A DNA stretch of 64,000 bases from the NCBI RefSeq assembly GCF_014649875.1, contig NZ_BMTW01000002.1, forward strand, positions 62,001-126,000. Reading direction: 5' to 3'. This stretch comes from Streptomyces rubiginosohelvolus. GTDB taxonomy: Bacteria; Actinomycetota; Actinomycetes; Streptomycetales; Streptomycetaceae. The notes beneath the pieces are model-generated. The model was given only the letters and a program-made list of their open reading frames with translations, was not told the DNA's origin and ran no database searches. Shown here piece by piece: positions 50,319 through 58,746 of the stretch (position 1 is the stretch's first letter; each line of letters opens with the position of its first letter). The translations under genes and the position numbers were made by a program.

Positions 50319-51224
50319 TCAACCGAGCGTACGCACGGGTGTCGGCAGCGCTTCCTCCGCCACGGCGAGCACCGCGCGCAGGGCGGCGGAGGGGTTGTCG
50401 GCGCGCCAGGCCAGGGCGGCGCGGAGGCGGACGGTCGGACCGGCCAGGGGGCGGTAGACCAGGCCGTTCTGCTGGATGTGCTGGACGGAGGTGACCGTGA
50501 GGGTGACGCCGACCCCGGCGGCGACCAGGGCGAGGATGGTGTAGGAGTCGGGGGCCTCCTGGACGATGCGCGGGGTGAACCCGGCGCTCTCGCAGGCCTG
50601 GGTCATGGCGTCGCGGACGGTGGAGCCGGAGTTGGCGGGGAAGGAGACGAACGGTTCGCCGGCGAGTACGTCGAGGGGCACGGTCTCCCGCCGGGCGAGC
50701 GGGTGGTCGGAGGGCAGGGCGCAGACCAGTTCCTCCTCGTCGATCACCCGGTGGGCGACGCCGGGCCGGGTCACCGGAAGCCGGACGAAGCCGAGGTCGA
50801 GCGAGCCGTCGGCGACCCGGGACAGGGCGGTGTTGGCGTACGTCTGGCCGGTCATGACGAGTTCGAGCCCGGGGTGGGCGGCGCGCACGGCGCGGGTGAG
50901 CCGGGGCAGCGTCTCGTGGCTGGAGGCCCCGGCGAAGCCGATGGTGACCCGGCCGTACTCGCCGATCCCCGCTGATCTGGCCGCCCGGACGGCGGTGGCC
51001 AGGTCGTCCAGGACGGTCCGTACCGGTTCGAGGAAGGACTCCCCCGCGCTGGTGAGCCGGACCGAGCGGGTGTTGCGGTGGAAGAGCTGGACGCCGAGCT
51101 CCTTCTCCAGCTGGCGGATCTGCTGGCTCAGCGGGGGCTGGGCCATCTGGAGCCGCTTGGCGGCCCGGCCGAAGTGCAGTTCCTCGGCGACGGCGAGGAA
51201 GGCGTTGAGGTGACGTAGTTCCAT
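50319..51224 (-). CDS. LysR-family transcriptional regulator
   Basis: 301 aa, standard size. The N-terminal winged helix is MELRHLNAFLAVAEELHFGRAAKRLQMAQPPLSQQIRQLEKELG, the substrate-binding core follows from about residue 90. It lies between the thiolase (same strand, downstream) and the CoA-transferase genes (divergent), the normal place for a LysR activator of aromatic or beta-ketoadipate degradation. The coinducer is unknown. A shared 14-base motif in both flanking promoters suggests its binding site. Confidence 0.9.
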   Translation of the reverse strand: MELRHLNAFLAVAEELHFGRAAKRLQMAQPPLSQQIRQLEKELGVQLFHRNTRSVRLTSAGESFLEPVRTVLDDLATAVRAARSAGIGEYGRVTIGFAGASSHETLPRLTRAVRAAHPGLELVMTGQTYANTALSRVADGSLDLGFVRLPVTRPGVAHRVIDEEELVCALPSDHPLARRETVPLDVLAGEPFVSFPANSGSTVRDAMTQACESAGFTPRIVQEAPDSYTILALVAAGVGVTLTVTSVQHIQQNGLVYRPLAGPTVRLRAALAWRADNPSAALRAVLAVAEEALPTPVRTLG

Positions 51225-51254
51225 TGATACTCCCGGCGTCTCGATCCGACCTTA

Positions 51255-51268
51255 ATTCGGTATTGGAC
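51255..51268 (+). promoter_or_regulatory. Motif shared with the thiolase promoter (CoA-transferase side)
   Basis: ATTCGGTATTGGAC, 31 bp upstream of the LysR start and 57 bp before the CoA-transferase GTG. See the partner site at 50278-50291. Confidence 0.5.
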
Positions 51269-51324
51269 AGCCATCAATGGCGCTGACACCGTGGGGTCGG
51301 CGCATACGGAGGGTGAGGGGCACG

Positions 51325-52284
51325 GTGGAGCGGACGGCCGGGGCGGGCAGAGGGGCCGGCAAGGTCCTGTCGATGCGGGAGGCGGTCGCCGCCTTCGTCC
51401 ACGACGGGGACACCGTGAGCCTCGAAGGGTTCACCCATCTCATCCCGACCGCCGCCGGACACGAGATCATCCGGCAGGGCCGCCGGGATCTCACGGTCGT
51501 CCGGATGACGGCGGACATCGTGGTGGACCAGATGCTGGCCGCCGGGTGCGTGACGCGGCTGGTCTCCTCGTTCGTGGGCAACTCCTCCGCCGGTTCGCTC
51601 GGTGAGCTGCGGCGGCGGATCGAGCACGCCGATCCCGAGCCGCTGGTGTTCGAGGAGTACAGCCACTACGGGATGGTGTGCCGCTACCTCGCCGGTGCGC
51701 AGCGGCTGCCGTTCTACCCCCTGCGCAGTTACGCGGGCAGCGACCTGCCTTCGGTCAACCCCGGCATCCGCAAAGTCACTTCGCCCTATCCGGCCGCCGA
51801 CGGATCCACCGAGGACATCTACGTCGTACCGCCCGTCCACCCGGACGTGACGTTCATCCACGCCCAGCGGGCCGACCGCCGGGGCAACACCCAGATCTGG
51901 GGGCTGACCGGGGTCCAGGCCGAGGCGGTGTACGCGGCGGAGAAGGCGGTCGTGGTGGTGGAGGAGCTGGTGGCGGACGAGGTGATCCGCGCGGACCCGA
52001 ACCGCACCCTCGTCCCCGCCCACGCGGTGGACGCGGTGGTCCTCTGCCCGCGGGGGGCGCATCCGTCGTTCGCGCAGGGCTACTACGACCGGGACAACGC
52101 CTTCTACCGGGCCTGGTCCGCGATCAGCAAGGATCCGGCGCGGCTGCGGGGATGGCTGGAGGAGTGGGTGTACGGGACCGCCGACCACGCGGCGTACGTG
52201 GCGAAGCTGGGCGAGGAGTTCTGGGCGGGGCTGGCGGTCGGCGAGGCGCCGAGCGGATCGGTGGACTACGGGAGGCGGCTGTGA
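51325..52284 (+). CDS. pcaI: CoA-transferase subunit A (3-oxoadipate/glutaconate-type)
   Basis: 319 aa from a GTG at 51325, with GAGGGG just upstream; an ATG at 51277 has no ribosome site. The family block is FVHDGDTVSLEGFTHLIPTAAGHEIIRQGRRDLTVVRMTADIVVDQML. Later blocks are FIHAQRADRRGNTQIWG and YYDRDNAFYRAW. Subunit A of class I CoA transferases moves CoA from succinyl-CoA to an oxo-acid such as 3-oxoadipate. It overlaps subunit B by GTGA. An IpdA/CatI-like role in steroid or other ring degradation is an alternative. Confidence 0.85.
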   Translation: MERTAGAGRGAGKVLSMREAVAAFVHDGDTVSLEGFTHLIPTAAGHEIIRQGRRDLTVVRMTADIVVDQMLAAGCVTRLVSSFVGNSSAGSLGELRRRIEHADPEPLVFEEYSHYGMVCRYLAGAQRLPFYPLRSYAGSDLPSVNPGIRKVTSPYPAADGSTEDIYVVPPVHPDVTFIHAQRADRRGNTQIWGLTGVQAEAVYAAEKAVVVVEELVADEVIRADPNRTLVPAHAVDAVVLCPRGAHPSFAQGYYDRDNAFYRAWSAISKDPARLRGWLEEWVYGTADHAAYVAKLGEEFWAGLAVGEAPSGSVDYGRRL

Positions 52285-53066
52285 GCGGGGACCGGACGCG
52301 GTCCACGCGGGCCGTCACCTCCTCCGAGCTGCTCTCCGTCGTCGCCGCGCGCGAACTGGCCGGGCGGCGAACGGTGTTCGCGGGGATCGGGCTGCCGACG
52401 CTCGCGACCGAGCTGGCGCGGCTGACCGTCGCTCCGGGCATCGAGGTGGTGTACGAGTCCGGGGTCTGCGGGGCGCACCCCTCCCATCTGCCGGAGACCA
52501 TCGCGGACGCGGTCCTGATCACGGGGGCGGAGGCGGTGGTGTCCATGGCCACGCTGTTCGGCTCGGTGCTCCAGGGCGGGCACATCGACGTGGGCTTCCT
52601 GGGGGCGGCGCAGATCGACCGGTGGGGCAGCCTCAACACCTCGGTGATCGGGGAGTGGGAGAGCCCGTCGGTACGGCTGCCGGGTTCCGGGGGCGCGGTC
52701 GAGGTGATGGCGAACGCCCGGGAGGTGTTCGTGGTGATGCGCCGCCACACCCCGCGCTCCTTCGCCGACGTGCTGGACTTCTGTACGACGCCGGGTCCCG
52801 ACCGGGCGCTCGCGGACGGCATCCGCCCGCTCGGCGCCGGGGTCACCCGGGTCATCACCGAGCTGGGTGTTCTCGCCCGGGCGGGTGTCGGGGACGAGCT
52901 GCGGCTGGTCGCCGTGCATCCCGGGGTGAGCGTCGAGCAGGTGCGGGCCGCCACCGGCTGGGAGCTGAAGACCGCCGGCCGGCTCGCGACGACGGCCCCG
53001 CCCACCTCCGCGGAGCTGCGGCTCCTGCGCGACGATGTCGACCCGAACCGTGTCTACCTCCGCTGA
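52281..53066 (+). CDS. pcaJ: CoA-transferase subunit B
   Basis: 261 aa from a GTG at 52281, overlapping the A subunit stop, with GGGAGG 7 nt upstream. The catalytic Glu region is IEVVYESGVCGAHPSHLPETI. GSVLQGGHIDVGFLGAAQIDRWGSLNTSVIGEW is the conserved middle. It forms the active heterodimer with subunit A. Translation is coupled to it. The family name is firm; the substrate is inferred from the neighbouring thiolase and dehydrogenase. Confidence 0.87.
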   Translation: MSGDRTRSTRAVTSSELLSVVAARELAGRRTVFAGIGLPTLATELARLTVAPGIEVVYESGVCGAHPSHLPETIADAVLITGAEAVVSMATLFGSVLQGGHIDVGFLGAAQIDRWGSLNTSVIGEWESPSVRLPGSGGAVEVMANAREVFVVMRRHTPRSFADVLDFCTTPGPDRALADGIRPLGAGVTRVITELGVLARAGVGDELRLVAVHPGVSVEQVRAATGWELKTAGRLATTAPPTSAELRLLRDDVDPNRVYLR

Positions 53067-53082
53067 AAGGGCCGTAACTGCC

Positions 53083-54633
53083 ATGCGTATCAGGATCGTC
53101 GGAGCCGGGGCCATGGGCCGGGGCATCGCCCAGTGGGCGGCGAGCGCGGGACACACCGTGGAGCTGGGTGACGTACGGCCCGAGGCGGTGAAGGAGGCCC
53201 TGGACTTCGTCGCGTCGATGCTGGACCGGGCGGTCGCGAAGGGCCGGACGACCGCCGCCGACCGGGACGCCGCGGTGGCCCGGCTGGTGCCGCTCGCCGA
53301 GCCGTGGGCGGCGGGCCCGGACGTGGAGCTGGTGATCGAGGCGGTCCGGGAGGACCTGGAGACGAAGGCAGAGGTGTTCGGGAGGCTGGAGCGGGCGGTG
53401 CCCGCCTCCGCCGTCTTCGCGACGAACACCTCCTCCCTGTCGGTGACCCGGATCGCGGCCACGCTCCAGGACCCGTCGCGCCTGGCCGGGCTGCACTTCT
53501 TCAACCCGGTGCCGCTGATGCGGATCGTCGAGGTGGTGCCGGGCGCGGCCACCCGCCCGGAGATCCCGGTCCTGCTCACCGAGCTGGTCGAGGGCTGCGG
53601 GCACCGGGCGGTGACCGTCGCCGACACCCCCGGTTTCCTGGTCAACCACGCCGGCCGGGGGGTGGTGACCGAGGCGCTCGCGCTGCTGGAGGAGTCGGTG
53701 GCGGACCCGGCGGAGATCGACCGGATCGCCCGGGACGTGCTGGGGCTGCGCATGGGCCCCTTCGAACTGATGGACCTGACCGGTCTCGATGTGACGGCAG
53801 CGGTGATCGACTCGATCTGGCAGGGCTTCCGGTACGAGGACCGGCTGCGGCCGTCCTTCCTGACCCCGAACCGGGTGGTGGCCGGGCTGCACGGCCGTAA
53901 GACGGGCCGGGGCTGGTACGCGTACGGCGACGGGGCGTCCGGCCCCGCACCGGAGAGCCCGGTGACCGGGGACGCGGACCGCCCGGTGTTCCTGGCCTCG
54001 GCCGGGCGGCCGGAGACGGCTGCGTACGAGGAGGAGCTGACCGCGTCGCTGGAGGCGGCGGGGGTCCGCGTCGAGCGGGGCGCGGGGCCGTCGGCGGAGG
54101 CCGTGGTGCTGGTGCCCGTCTGGGGGACGCCGGTGTCGGCGGCGGTCGCGGAGGGCGGGCTGCCCCGGGAGCGTACGTTCGGCGTGGAGGTGCTGCCCCC
54201 GGCGGGGCGGCGGCGGGTCATGGCGGTGACGGCGGCCGGTGACCCGGCGGCCGCCCGGGACGCGCGGGCGGTGCTGGCCCGGGCGGCCGGGGGCGAGGAA
54301 CCGTACGGGGTGTCGGTGGTGCGGGACACCGCGGGCTCGGTCGCGCAGCGACTGCTGTCCTCCGTCGTCGCGGTCGGCTGCTCGATCGCGGAACGCTCGC
54401 TGGCCGCGCCCGCCGACATCGATCTCGCGGTGACCACGGGCCTCGGCTATCCGGCCGGGCCGCTGGCGTGGGGGGAGCGGATCGGGGCCGGACGGATGCT
54501 GGCGCTGCAGCGGGCGCTGCACGCGTCGACCGGCGACCCGCGCCACCGCCCGACGCGGTGGGTCACGGAGCGGGCCGCCCTGGGTCTCGCGCTGACCGAT
54601 CCGGGAACGTCGCCGGCGGACTGCCTGGGGTGA
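53083..54633 (+). CDS. 3-Hydroxyacyl-CoA dehydrogenase (3-hydroxyadipyl-CoA type, PaaH-like)
   Basis: 516 aa. The NAD-binding fold has IRIVGAGAMGRGIAQWAASAGHTV at the N-terminus. The catalytic His lies in GLHFFNPVPLMRIVEVV and the dimer helix in DTPGFLVNHAGRG. A second 3HCDH C-terminal domain occupies residues about 390-505, as in PaaH (about 500 aa). GAAAGGG is 12 nt before the ATG. It follows pcaJ by 16 bp and would feed 3-oxoadipyl-CoA to the thiolase. No ring-opening enzyme is present in the window. Confidence 0.88.
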   Translation: MRIRIVGAGAMGRGIAQWAASAGHTVELGDVRPEAVKEALDFVASMLDRAVAKGRTTAADRDAAVARLVPLAEPWAAGPDVELVIEAVREDLETKAEVFGRLERAVPASAVFATNTSSLSVTRIAATLQDPSRLAGLHFFNPVPLMRIVEVVPGAATRPEIPVLLTELVEGCGHRAVTVADTPGFLVNHAGRGVVTEALALLEESVADPAEIDRIARDVLGLRMGPFELMDLTGLDVTAAVIDSIWQGFRYEDRLRPSFLTPNRVVAGLHGRKTGRGWYAYGDGASGPAPESPVTGDADRPVFLASAGRPETAAYEEELTASLEAAGVRVERGAGPSAEAVVLVPVWGTPVSAAVAEGGLPRERTFGVEVLPPAGRRRVMAVTAAGDPAAARDARAVLARAAGGEEPYGVSVVRDTAGSVAQRLLSSVVAVGCSIAERSLAAPADIDLAVTTGLGYPAGPLAWGERIGAGRMLALQRALHASTGDPRHRPTRWVTERAALGLALTDPGTSPADCLG

Positions 54634-54692
54634 ACCCTGGAGTGAGCCCACGGGTGACCGATTCGTACAAGACGGCCGTGGTACCGCGTGCA

Positions 54693-54698
54693 TACGGT
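54693..54698 (+). promoter_or_regulatory. -10 hexamer TACGGT, leaderless start
   Basis: Six bases before the ATG at 54705, with no ribosome site. Confidence 0.45.
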
Positions 54699-54704
54699 CG
54701 GGGC

Positions 54705-55112
54705 ATGACTCCACGACTCGACGCCATCAGCATCATCACCTCCGACCTCGCGGCCTCGCTCGCCTTCTACCGGCGGCTCGGTCTCGACATCCCCGAGGGG
54801 GCGGAGTCCGCGCCCCATGTCGAAGTGACCCTGCCGGGCGGGCAGCGGCTGCTGTGGGACACGGAGGAGGTCATCGCCTCGTTCGACCCGGACTGGCAGC
54901 GTCCGGCGGGTGGGGGTGAGCGGGTCGCGCTGGCGTTCGTCTGCGACAGTCCGGCGGAGGTGGACGCGTTGTACGCGGAGCTGGTCGACGCCGGGTACAC
55001 CGGGCATCTGAAGCCGTGGGACGCGGTGTGGGGGCAGCGCTACGCGGTGGTGCTGGACCCGGACGGGTGCGGGGTGTCGTTGTTCGCCGCCGCCTCCCCT
55101 GCCGCGAAGTAG
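54705..55112 (+). CDS. VOC (glyoxalase/bleomycin-resistance fold) protein
   Basis: 135 aa with two beta-alpha-beta-beta-beta halves: DAISIITSDLAASLAFYRRLGLDIP and VALAFVCDSPAEVDALYAELVDAGY, ending DPDGCGVSLF. It belongs to the vicinal-oxygen-chelate family; metal residues are incomplete to the eye (His in PHVEV, late Glu/Asp unclear). Activity is unknown. Its last 73 bp overlap the end of the converging AraC gene. Confidence 0.87.
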   Translation: MTPRLDAISIITSDLAASLAFYRRLGLDIPEGAESAPHVEVTLPGGQRLLWDTEEVIASFDPDWQRPAGGGERVALAFVCDSPAEVDALYAELVDAGYTGHLKPWDAVWGQRYAVVLDPDGCGVSLFAAASPAAK

Positions 55113-55810
55113 GCCCCCAGGGTCGTACCGGCCAGGTCGCGCATCTCCCGGGCCAGGTGCGCCTGGTCGGTGCAGCCCGCCGCGCAGGCCGCCTCGGCGT
55201 AGGGCAGGCCGGTGCGGACCAGGGCCAGGGCGCGTTGCAGGCGGAGGATGCGGGCCAGCGTCTTCGGGCCGTAGCCGAAGGCGGCCAGGGAGCGGCGGTG
55301 CAGCTGGCGGGCGCCGAGGCCGACCTCGGCGGCCGTCGACGCGACGCTCCTGCCGCGCCGCAGCCCGTCGGCGACGGCCGCCGTGAGCGGGTCGGGCGGT
55401 CCGGTGTCGGCGGACCGGGCGAGCGCGAACTCCTCCAGGGCGGCGGCGGGGTCGGCGGACCGGGCGAGGCGGCCGGTGAGCGCGGCGACGGCTCTACGGG
55501 GCCAGAGCTCGGTCAGGTCGATCCGGTGGTCGCGCAGTTCGTGCGCCGGTGCGCCGAGGAGGACGGGGGCGGTGCCGGGCGCGAACCGGATCGCGGCGCA
55601 GGAGCCCCGGTTGCGCGGGTCGACCTGGAACGCGTGGGTGTCGGGCCCGGCGACGACCAGGCGGCCGGCGGTCCAGATCAGGTCCATGCAGCCGTCGGGG
55701 AGCACGGACCGGGCGGGCTGCCCGGGGCCCGGCGGGACGTCCAGGGTCCAGACGACGGCCCCGTCCAGCCGGGAGGGCCGCTCCTGGTACCTCTGGTGTC
55801 GCCGGGGCAT
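55040..55810 (-). CDS. AraC-family transcriptional regulator
   Basis: 256 aa. The N-terminal sensor part resembles the DUF6597 type (VLPDGCMDLIWTAGRLVVAGPDTHAF). The double HTH occupies about 150-235 (GLGARQLHRRSLAAFGYGPKTLARILRLQRALALVRTGLPYAEAACAAGCTDQAHLAREMRDLAG). The start at 55810 has TAGCGT six bases upstream, so the transcript may be leaderless; GGAGAC next to it could also act as a weak ribosome site. It overlaps the VOC gene tail to tail, which could couple the two by antisense transcription. The VOC gene is a plausible functional partner. Confidence 0.88.
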   Translation of the reverse strand: MPRRHQRYQERPSRLDGAVVWTLDVPPGPGQPARSVLPDGCMDLIWTAGRLVVAGPDTHAFQVDPRNRGSCAAIRFAPGTAPVLLGAPAHELRDHRIDLTELWPRRAVAALTGRLARSADPAAALEEFALARSADTGPPDPLTAAVADGLRRGRSVASTAAEVGLGARQLHRRSLAAFGYGPKTLARILRLQRALALVRTGLPYAEAACAAGCTDQAHLAREMRDLAGTTLGAYFAAGEAAANNDTPHPSGSSTTA

Positions 55811-55816
55811 GTCTCC

Positions 55817-55822
55817 ACGCTA
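55817..55822 (-). promoter_or_regulatory. -10 hexamer TAGCGT of the AraC gene
   Basis: Six bases before the ATG at 55810 on the minus strand; identical to the hexamer at 7819. Confidence 0.4.
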
Positions 55823-55828
55823 GCGCGG

Positions 55829-57037
55829 TCAGCGGGTGGGCGGTTCCCTGTTCTCGGCGGGCTCCCCCGACTCCTTGGTCTCCCTCGGCTCCTTCGTGTC
55901 CTTGGGCTCCTTCTCCCAGGTCGCGTGGAGCCGGGACTTCACGTCGTCGGGCGGCAGGAAGCGGGACCAGCGCTCGGGGAACTCGGAGGGCATGTACGCG
56001 GGGCCGTCGTCCTCGTCATCGTCGTCGTCCGTGCCGTCGTAGGCGGCCGAGCGGGTGCGGGCGACGAACTCGGCGGCCTGCGCGGCCCTGACACGCTCGG
56101 TGGCCTCGCGGGCGGCGGCCGTGGCGAGCGAGGGCCACACCCGGTCGATGGCCGCGTTGACCGCGGCGCCGACCAGGACCGCGAAGGCGGAGATGCCGAT
56201 CCACAGCAGGACGGCGATCGGCGCCGCCAGGGAGCCGTAGATGGTCGGGCCCTCGACCGTGCTGGTCAGGTAGATCCGGAGCAGGAAGCTGCCGAGGACC
56301 CACATGCCCAGCGCCACCAGCGCCCCGGGAACGTCCTCGATCCAGGGCGAACGGACGGGCACGGACACGTGGTAGAGCGTCGTGAGGAACGCGATGGTCA
56401 GCAGTATCACGAGCGGCCAGTACAGGACGGCTATGACCTCGGTGCCCCAGGGCACGAACTCGACCACCCGGTCCGGGCCGACGACCAGCAGCGGCAGCAC
56501 CACCGCGCCGAGCAGCAGCGCGACGACGTACAGCAGGAAGGCGAGCAGCCGGGTCTTGACGATGCCGCGGTGGCCGTCGAGGCCGTACATCACGGTGATG
56601 GTGTCGATGAAGACGTTCACCGCGCGGGAGCCCGACCACAGGGCGATGGCGAAGCCGAGGGAGATGACGTCGGGGCGGGCCCCGGTCGTGACGTCGGCGA
56701 GCAGCGGTTTGGCGAAGTCGTTGACCCCGCGCTCGGACAGCACCGTCTGGGAGGCGGAGAGGATGTTGCGCTCGATGGAGGCGACCGTGGTGGTGGTCGT
56801 CCACTCGTCGACGTAACCGAGCAGTCCGATCATGCCGAGCAGCAGCGGGGGCAGCGAGAGCAGGGTGAAGAACGCCGCCTCGGCCGCGAGGCCCAGAATG
56901 CGGTACTCGATGCACGAGTTGACGGTGTCCTTGAGCAAGTGCCACGCCATGCGCCGTTTGGAGACGTTGCGGTAGAGCACTCGCGCCCGGTGGAGCCGGC
57001 CCGGTGGCCGCTCGGGTGTTTCATTTGCTGCCTGCAC
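55829..57037 (-). CDS. YihY/BrkB-family membrane protein
   Basis: 402 aa from a GTG at 57037; GTG 56980 or ATG 56950 are alternatives and none has a well-spaced ribosome site (AAGGAG touches the first GTG). Six hydrophobic helices lie between residues about 40 and 305, with family blocks AAFFTLLSLPPLLLGMIGLLGYV, WSGSRAVNVFIDTITVMYG and IYGSLAAPIAVLLWIGISAFAVLVGAAVNAAID. The C-terminal 95 residues are soluble, with an Asp/Glu run near 335-345 and a Lys/Glu/Pro-rich tail. Function is unknown. It diverges from the AidB-like gene with only 17 bp between starts. Confidence 0.88.
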   Translation of the reverse strand: MQAANETPERPPGRLHRARVLYRNVSKRRMAWHLLKDTVNSCIEYRILGLAAEAAFFTLLSLPPLLLGMIGLLGYVDEWTTTTTVASIERNILSASQTVLSERGVNDFAKPLLADVTTGARPDVISLGFAIALWSGSRAVNVFIDTITVMYGLDGHRGIVKTRLLAFLLYVVALLLGAVVLPLLVVGPDRVVEFVPWGTEVIAVLYWPLVILLTIAFLTTLYHVSVPVRSPWIEDVPGALVALGMWVLGSFLLRIYLTSTVEGPTIYGSLAAPIAVLLWIGISAFAVLVGAAVNAAIDRVWPSLATAAAREATERVRAAQAAEFVARTRSAAYDGTDDDDDEDDGPAYMPSEFPERWSRFLPPDDVKSRLHATWEKEPKDTKEPRETKESGEPAENREPPTR

Positions 57038-57042
57038 CTCCT

Positions 57043-57048
57043 TACCGT
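57043..57048 (+). promoter_or_regulatory. -10 hexamer TACCGT, leaderless start
   Basis: Six bases before the AidB-like ATG at 57055; no ribosome site on this strand. Confidence 0.45.
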
Positions 57049-57054
57049 ATCGGC

Positions 57055-58692
57055 ATGGCAGCCACCACCCACACCGTGACCAATCAGGTTCCGCCGCTGG
57101 TCGGCCATGACGTCTTCGCCACCGACCGGGTCCTGTCCGAGGCCGTCGAGCGGCACATCGAGCCCGGAGTCCTGCCCGTGGCGCTGGAGGAGCTCGGCGA
57201 GCTCGGCCGGGCCGCGGGATCCGCCCAGGCCCAGGAGTGGGGTGCGCAGGCGAACGCGCACCCGCCCGTTCTGCGGACACATGACCGTTACGGGCATCGC
57301 GTCGACGAGGTGGAGTTCCATCCGTCCTGGCACCGGCTGCTGGGCCATGCCGTGTCCGCCGGGCTGACGGACGCCTGGGGGCGGCCGGCCGGTCATGTCC
57401 GGCGTGCGGCGGGGTTCCTGGTCTGGACGCAGGCCGAGGCGGGGCACGGCTGCCCGCTGTCGATGACGCATGCCGCGGTGCCCGCACTGCGCGCCGATCC
57501 GGAGCTGGCCGCCGTGTGGGAGCCGCTGCTGACCTCGCACACGTACGTGGAGGGGCTGCGGAATGCTCGCGAGAAGGCCGGGGTGCTCTTCGGAATGGGC
57601 ATGACGGAGAAGCAGGGCGGCACCGACGTACGGTCCAACACGACCCGGGCCGAACCGCTGTCCGGCGCGGGCGAGTACCTGCTCACCGGGCACAAGTGGT
57701 TCTGTTCAGCGCCGATGTCGGACGGTTTCCTGGTGCTGGCGCGGGCGGCGGGCGGGCTGAGCTGCTTCCTGGTGCCGCGTGTGCTGCCGGACGGCACGCG
57801 CAACGTGTTCCTGATCCAGCGGCTGAAGGACAAGCTGGGCAACCGGTCCAACGCGTCCGCCGAGGTCGAGTTCGACGGGACCTGGGCCCGCCTCGTCGGT
57901 GCGGAGGGGCGCGGGGTGCGCACCATCATCGAGATGGTGGCGGCCACCCGTCTCGACTGCGTGGTGGGTTCGGCGGGGCTGATGCGGCAGGCGGTGGCGC
58001 AGGCGGTCCATCACAGCGCGTACCGCAGCGCGTTCGGCGGGCCGCTGATCGACAAGCCCCTGATGCGCAACGTCCTGGCCGACCTGGCCCTGGAGTCGGA
58101 GGCGGCGACGGTGCTGGCGATGCGGCTGGCGGCGGCGTACGACGCGGACACCGAGGAGGAGCGGGCGTTCCTGCGGCTCGCGCTGCCCGCGGCGAAGTTC
58201 TGGGTCACCAAGCGCTGCACCGCCGTGGTGGGCGAGGCGCTGGAGTGCCTGGGCGGGAACGGTTACGTCGAGGAGTCGGGGATGCCCCGGCTGCTGCGCG
58301 AGGCGCCGCTCAACTCGATCTGGGAGGGTTCGGGGAACGTCCAGGCGCTGGATGTGCTGCGGGCGCTCCAGCGGGAGCCGCGGGCGCTGGACGCGTTCCT
58401 GCGGGAGGTCGGGCGGGCGCGCGGGGCGGATCACCGGCTGGACGCGGCGATCAAGGGGCTGCTGACGGAGCTGGCCGATCTGGACGGCATCGAGGCGCGG
58501 GCGCGGCGGCTGGTGGAGCGGTTCGCGCTGGTGCTCCAGGGGTCGCTGCTGGTGCGCTGGGCCCCGCCGGAGGTGGCCGACGCGTTCTGCGCGTCGCGGC
58601 TCGGCGGGGACGGGGGCGCGGTGTTCGGGACGCTGCCGCACAGGCTGGATCTGGCCTCGGTGGTGGCACGGGCCCGGCCGTCGGCGGACTAG
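57055..58692 (+). CDS. aidB: AidB-like acyl-CoA dehydrogenase
   Basis: 545 aa, close to E. coli AidB (541). The N-terminus NQVPPLVGHDVFATDRVLSEAVERH is AidB-type. GMGMTEKQGGTDVRSNTTRA, HKWFCSAPMSDGFLVLARA and LECLGGNGYVEESGMPRLLREAPLNSIWEGSGNVQALDVLRAL are the flavin and active-site blocks. AidB is induced by alkylating agents in E. coli and binds DNA near protected promoters. An Ada/AlkA-like gene is in the same window at 40 kb, but no shared operon exists. An ordinary acyl-CoA dehydrogenase function is not excluded. Confidence 0.87.
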   Translation: MAATTHTVTNQVPPLVGHDVFATDRVLSEAVERHIEPGVLPVALEELGELGRAAGSAQAQEWGAQANAHPPVLRTHDRYGHRVDEVEFHPSWHRLLGHAVSAGLTDAWGRPAGHVRRAAGFLVWTQAEAGHGCPLSMTHAAVPALRADPELAAVWEPLLTSHTYVEGLRNAREKAGVLFGMGMTEKQGGTDVRSNTTRAEPLSGAGEYLLTGHKWFCSAPMSDGFLVLARAAGGLSCFLVPRVLPDGTRNVFLIQRLKDKLGNRSNASAEVEFDGTWARLVGAEGRGVRTIIEMVAATRLDCVVGSAGLMRQAVAQAVHHSAYRSAFGGPLIDKPLMRNVLADLALESEAATVLAMRLAAAYDADTEEERAFLRLALPAAKFWVTKRCTAVVGEALECLGGNGYVEESGMPRLLREAPLNSIWEGSGNVQALDVLRALQREPRALDAFLREVGRARGADHRLDAAIKGLLTELADLDGIEARARRLVERFALVLQGSLLVRWAPPEVADAFCASRLGGDGGAVFGTLPHRLDLASVVARARPSAD

Positions 58693-58698
58693 GGCTCA

Positions 58699-58739
58699 CG
58701 CGAGAGGACCCGCCCGGAGGCCGGGTGGGTCCTCTCGCG
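58699..58739. terminator. Strong bidirectional terminator
   Basis: A 19-bp stem with one G-U pair (58699-58717 with 58721-58739) and a 3-nt loop lies between the converging AidB-like and DoxX-like genes. Confidence 0.8.
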
Positions 58740-58746
58740 CTCGGGC

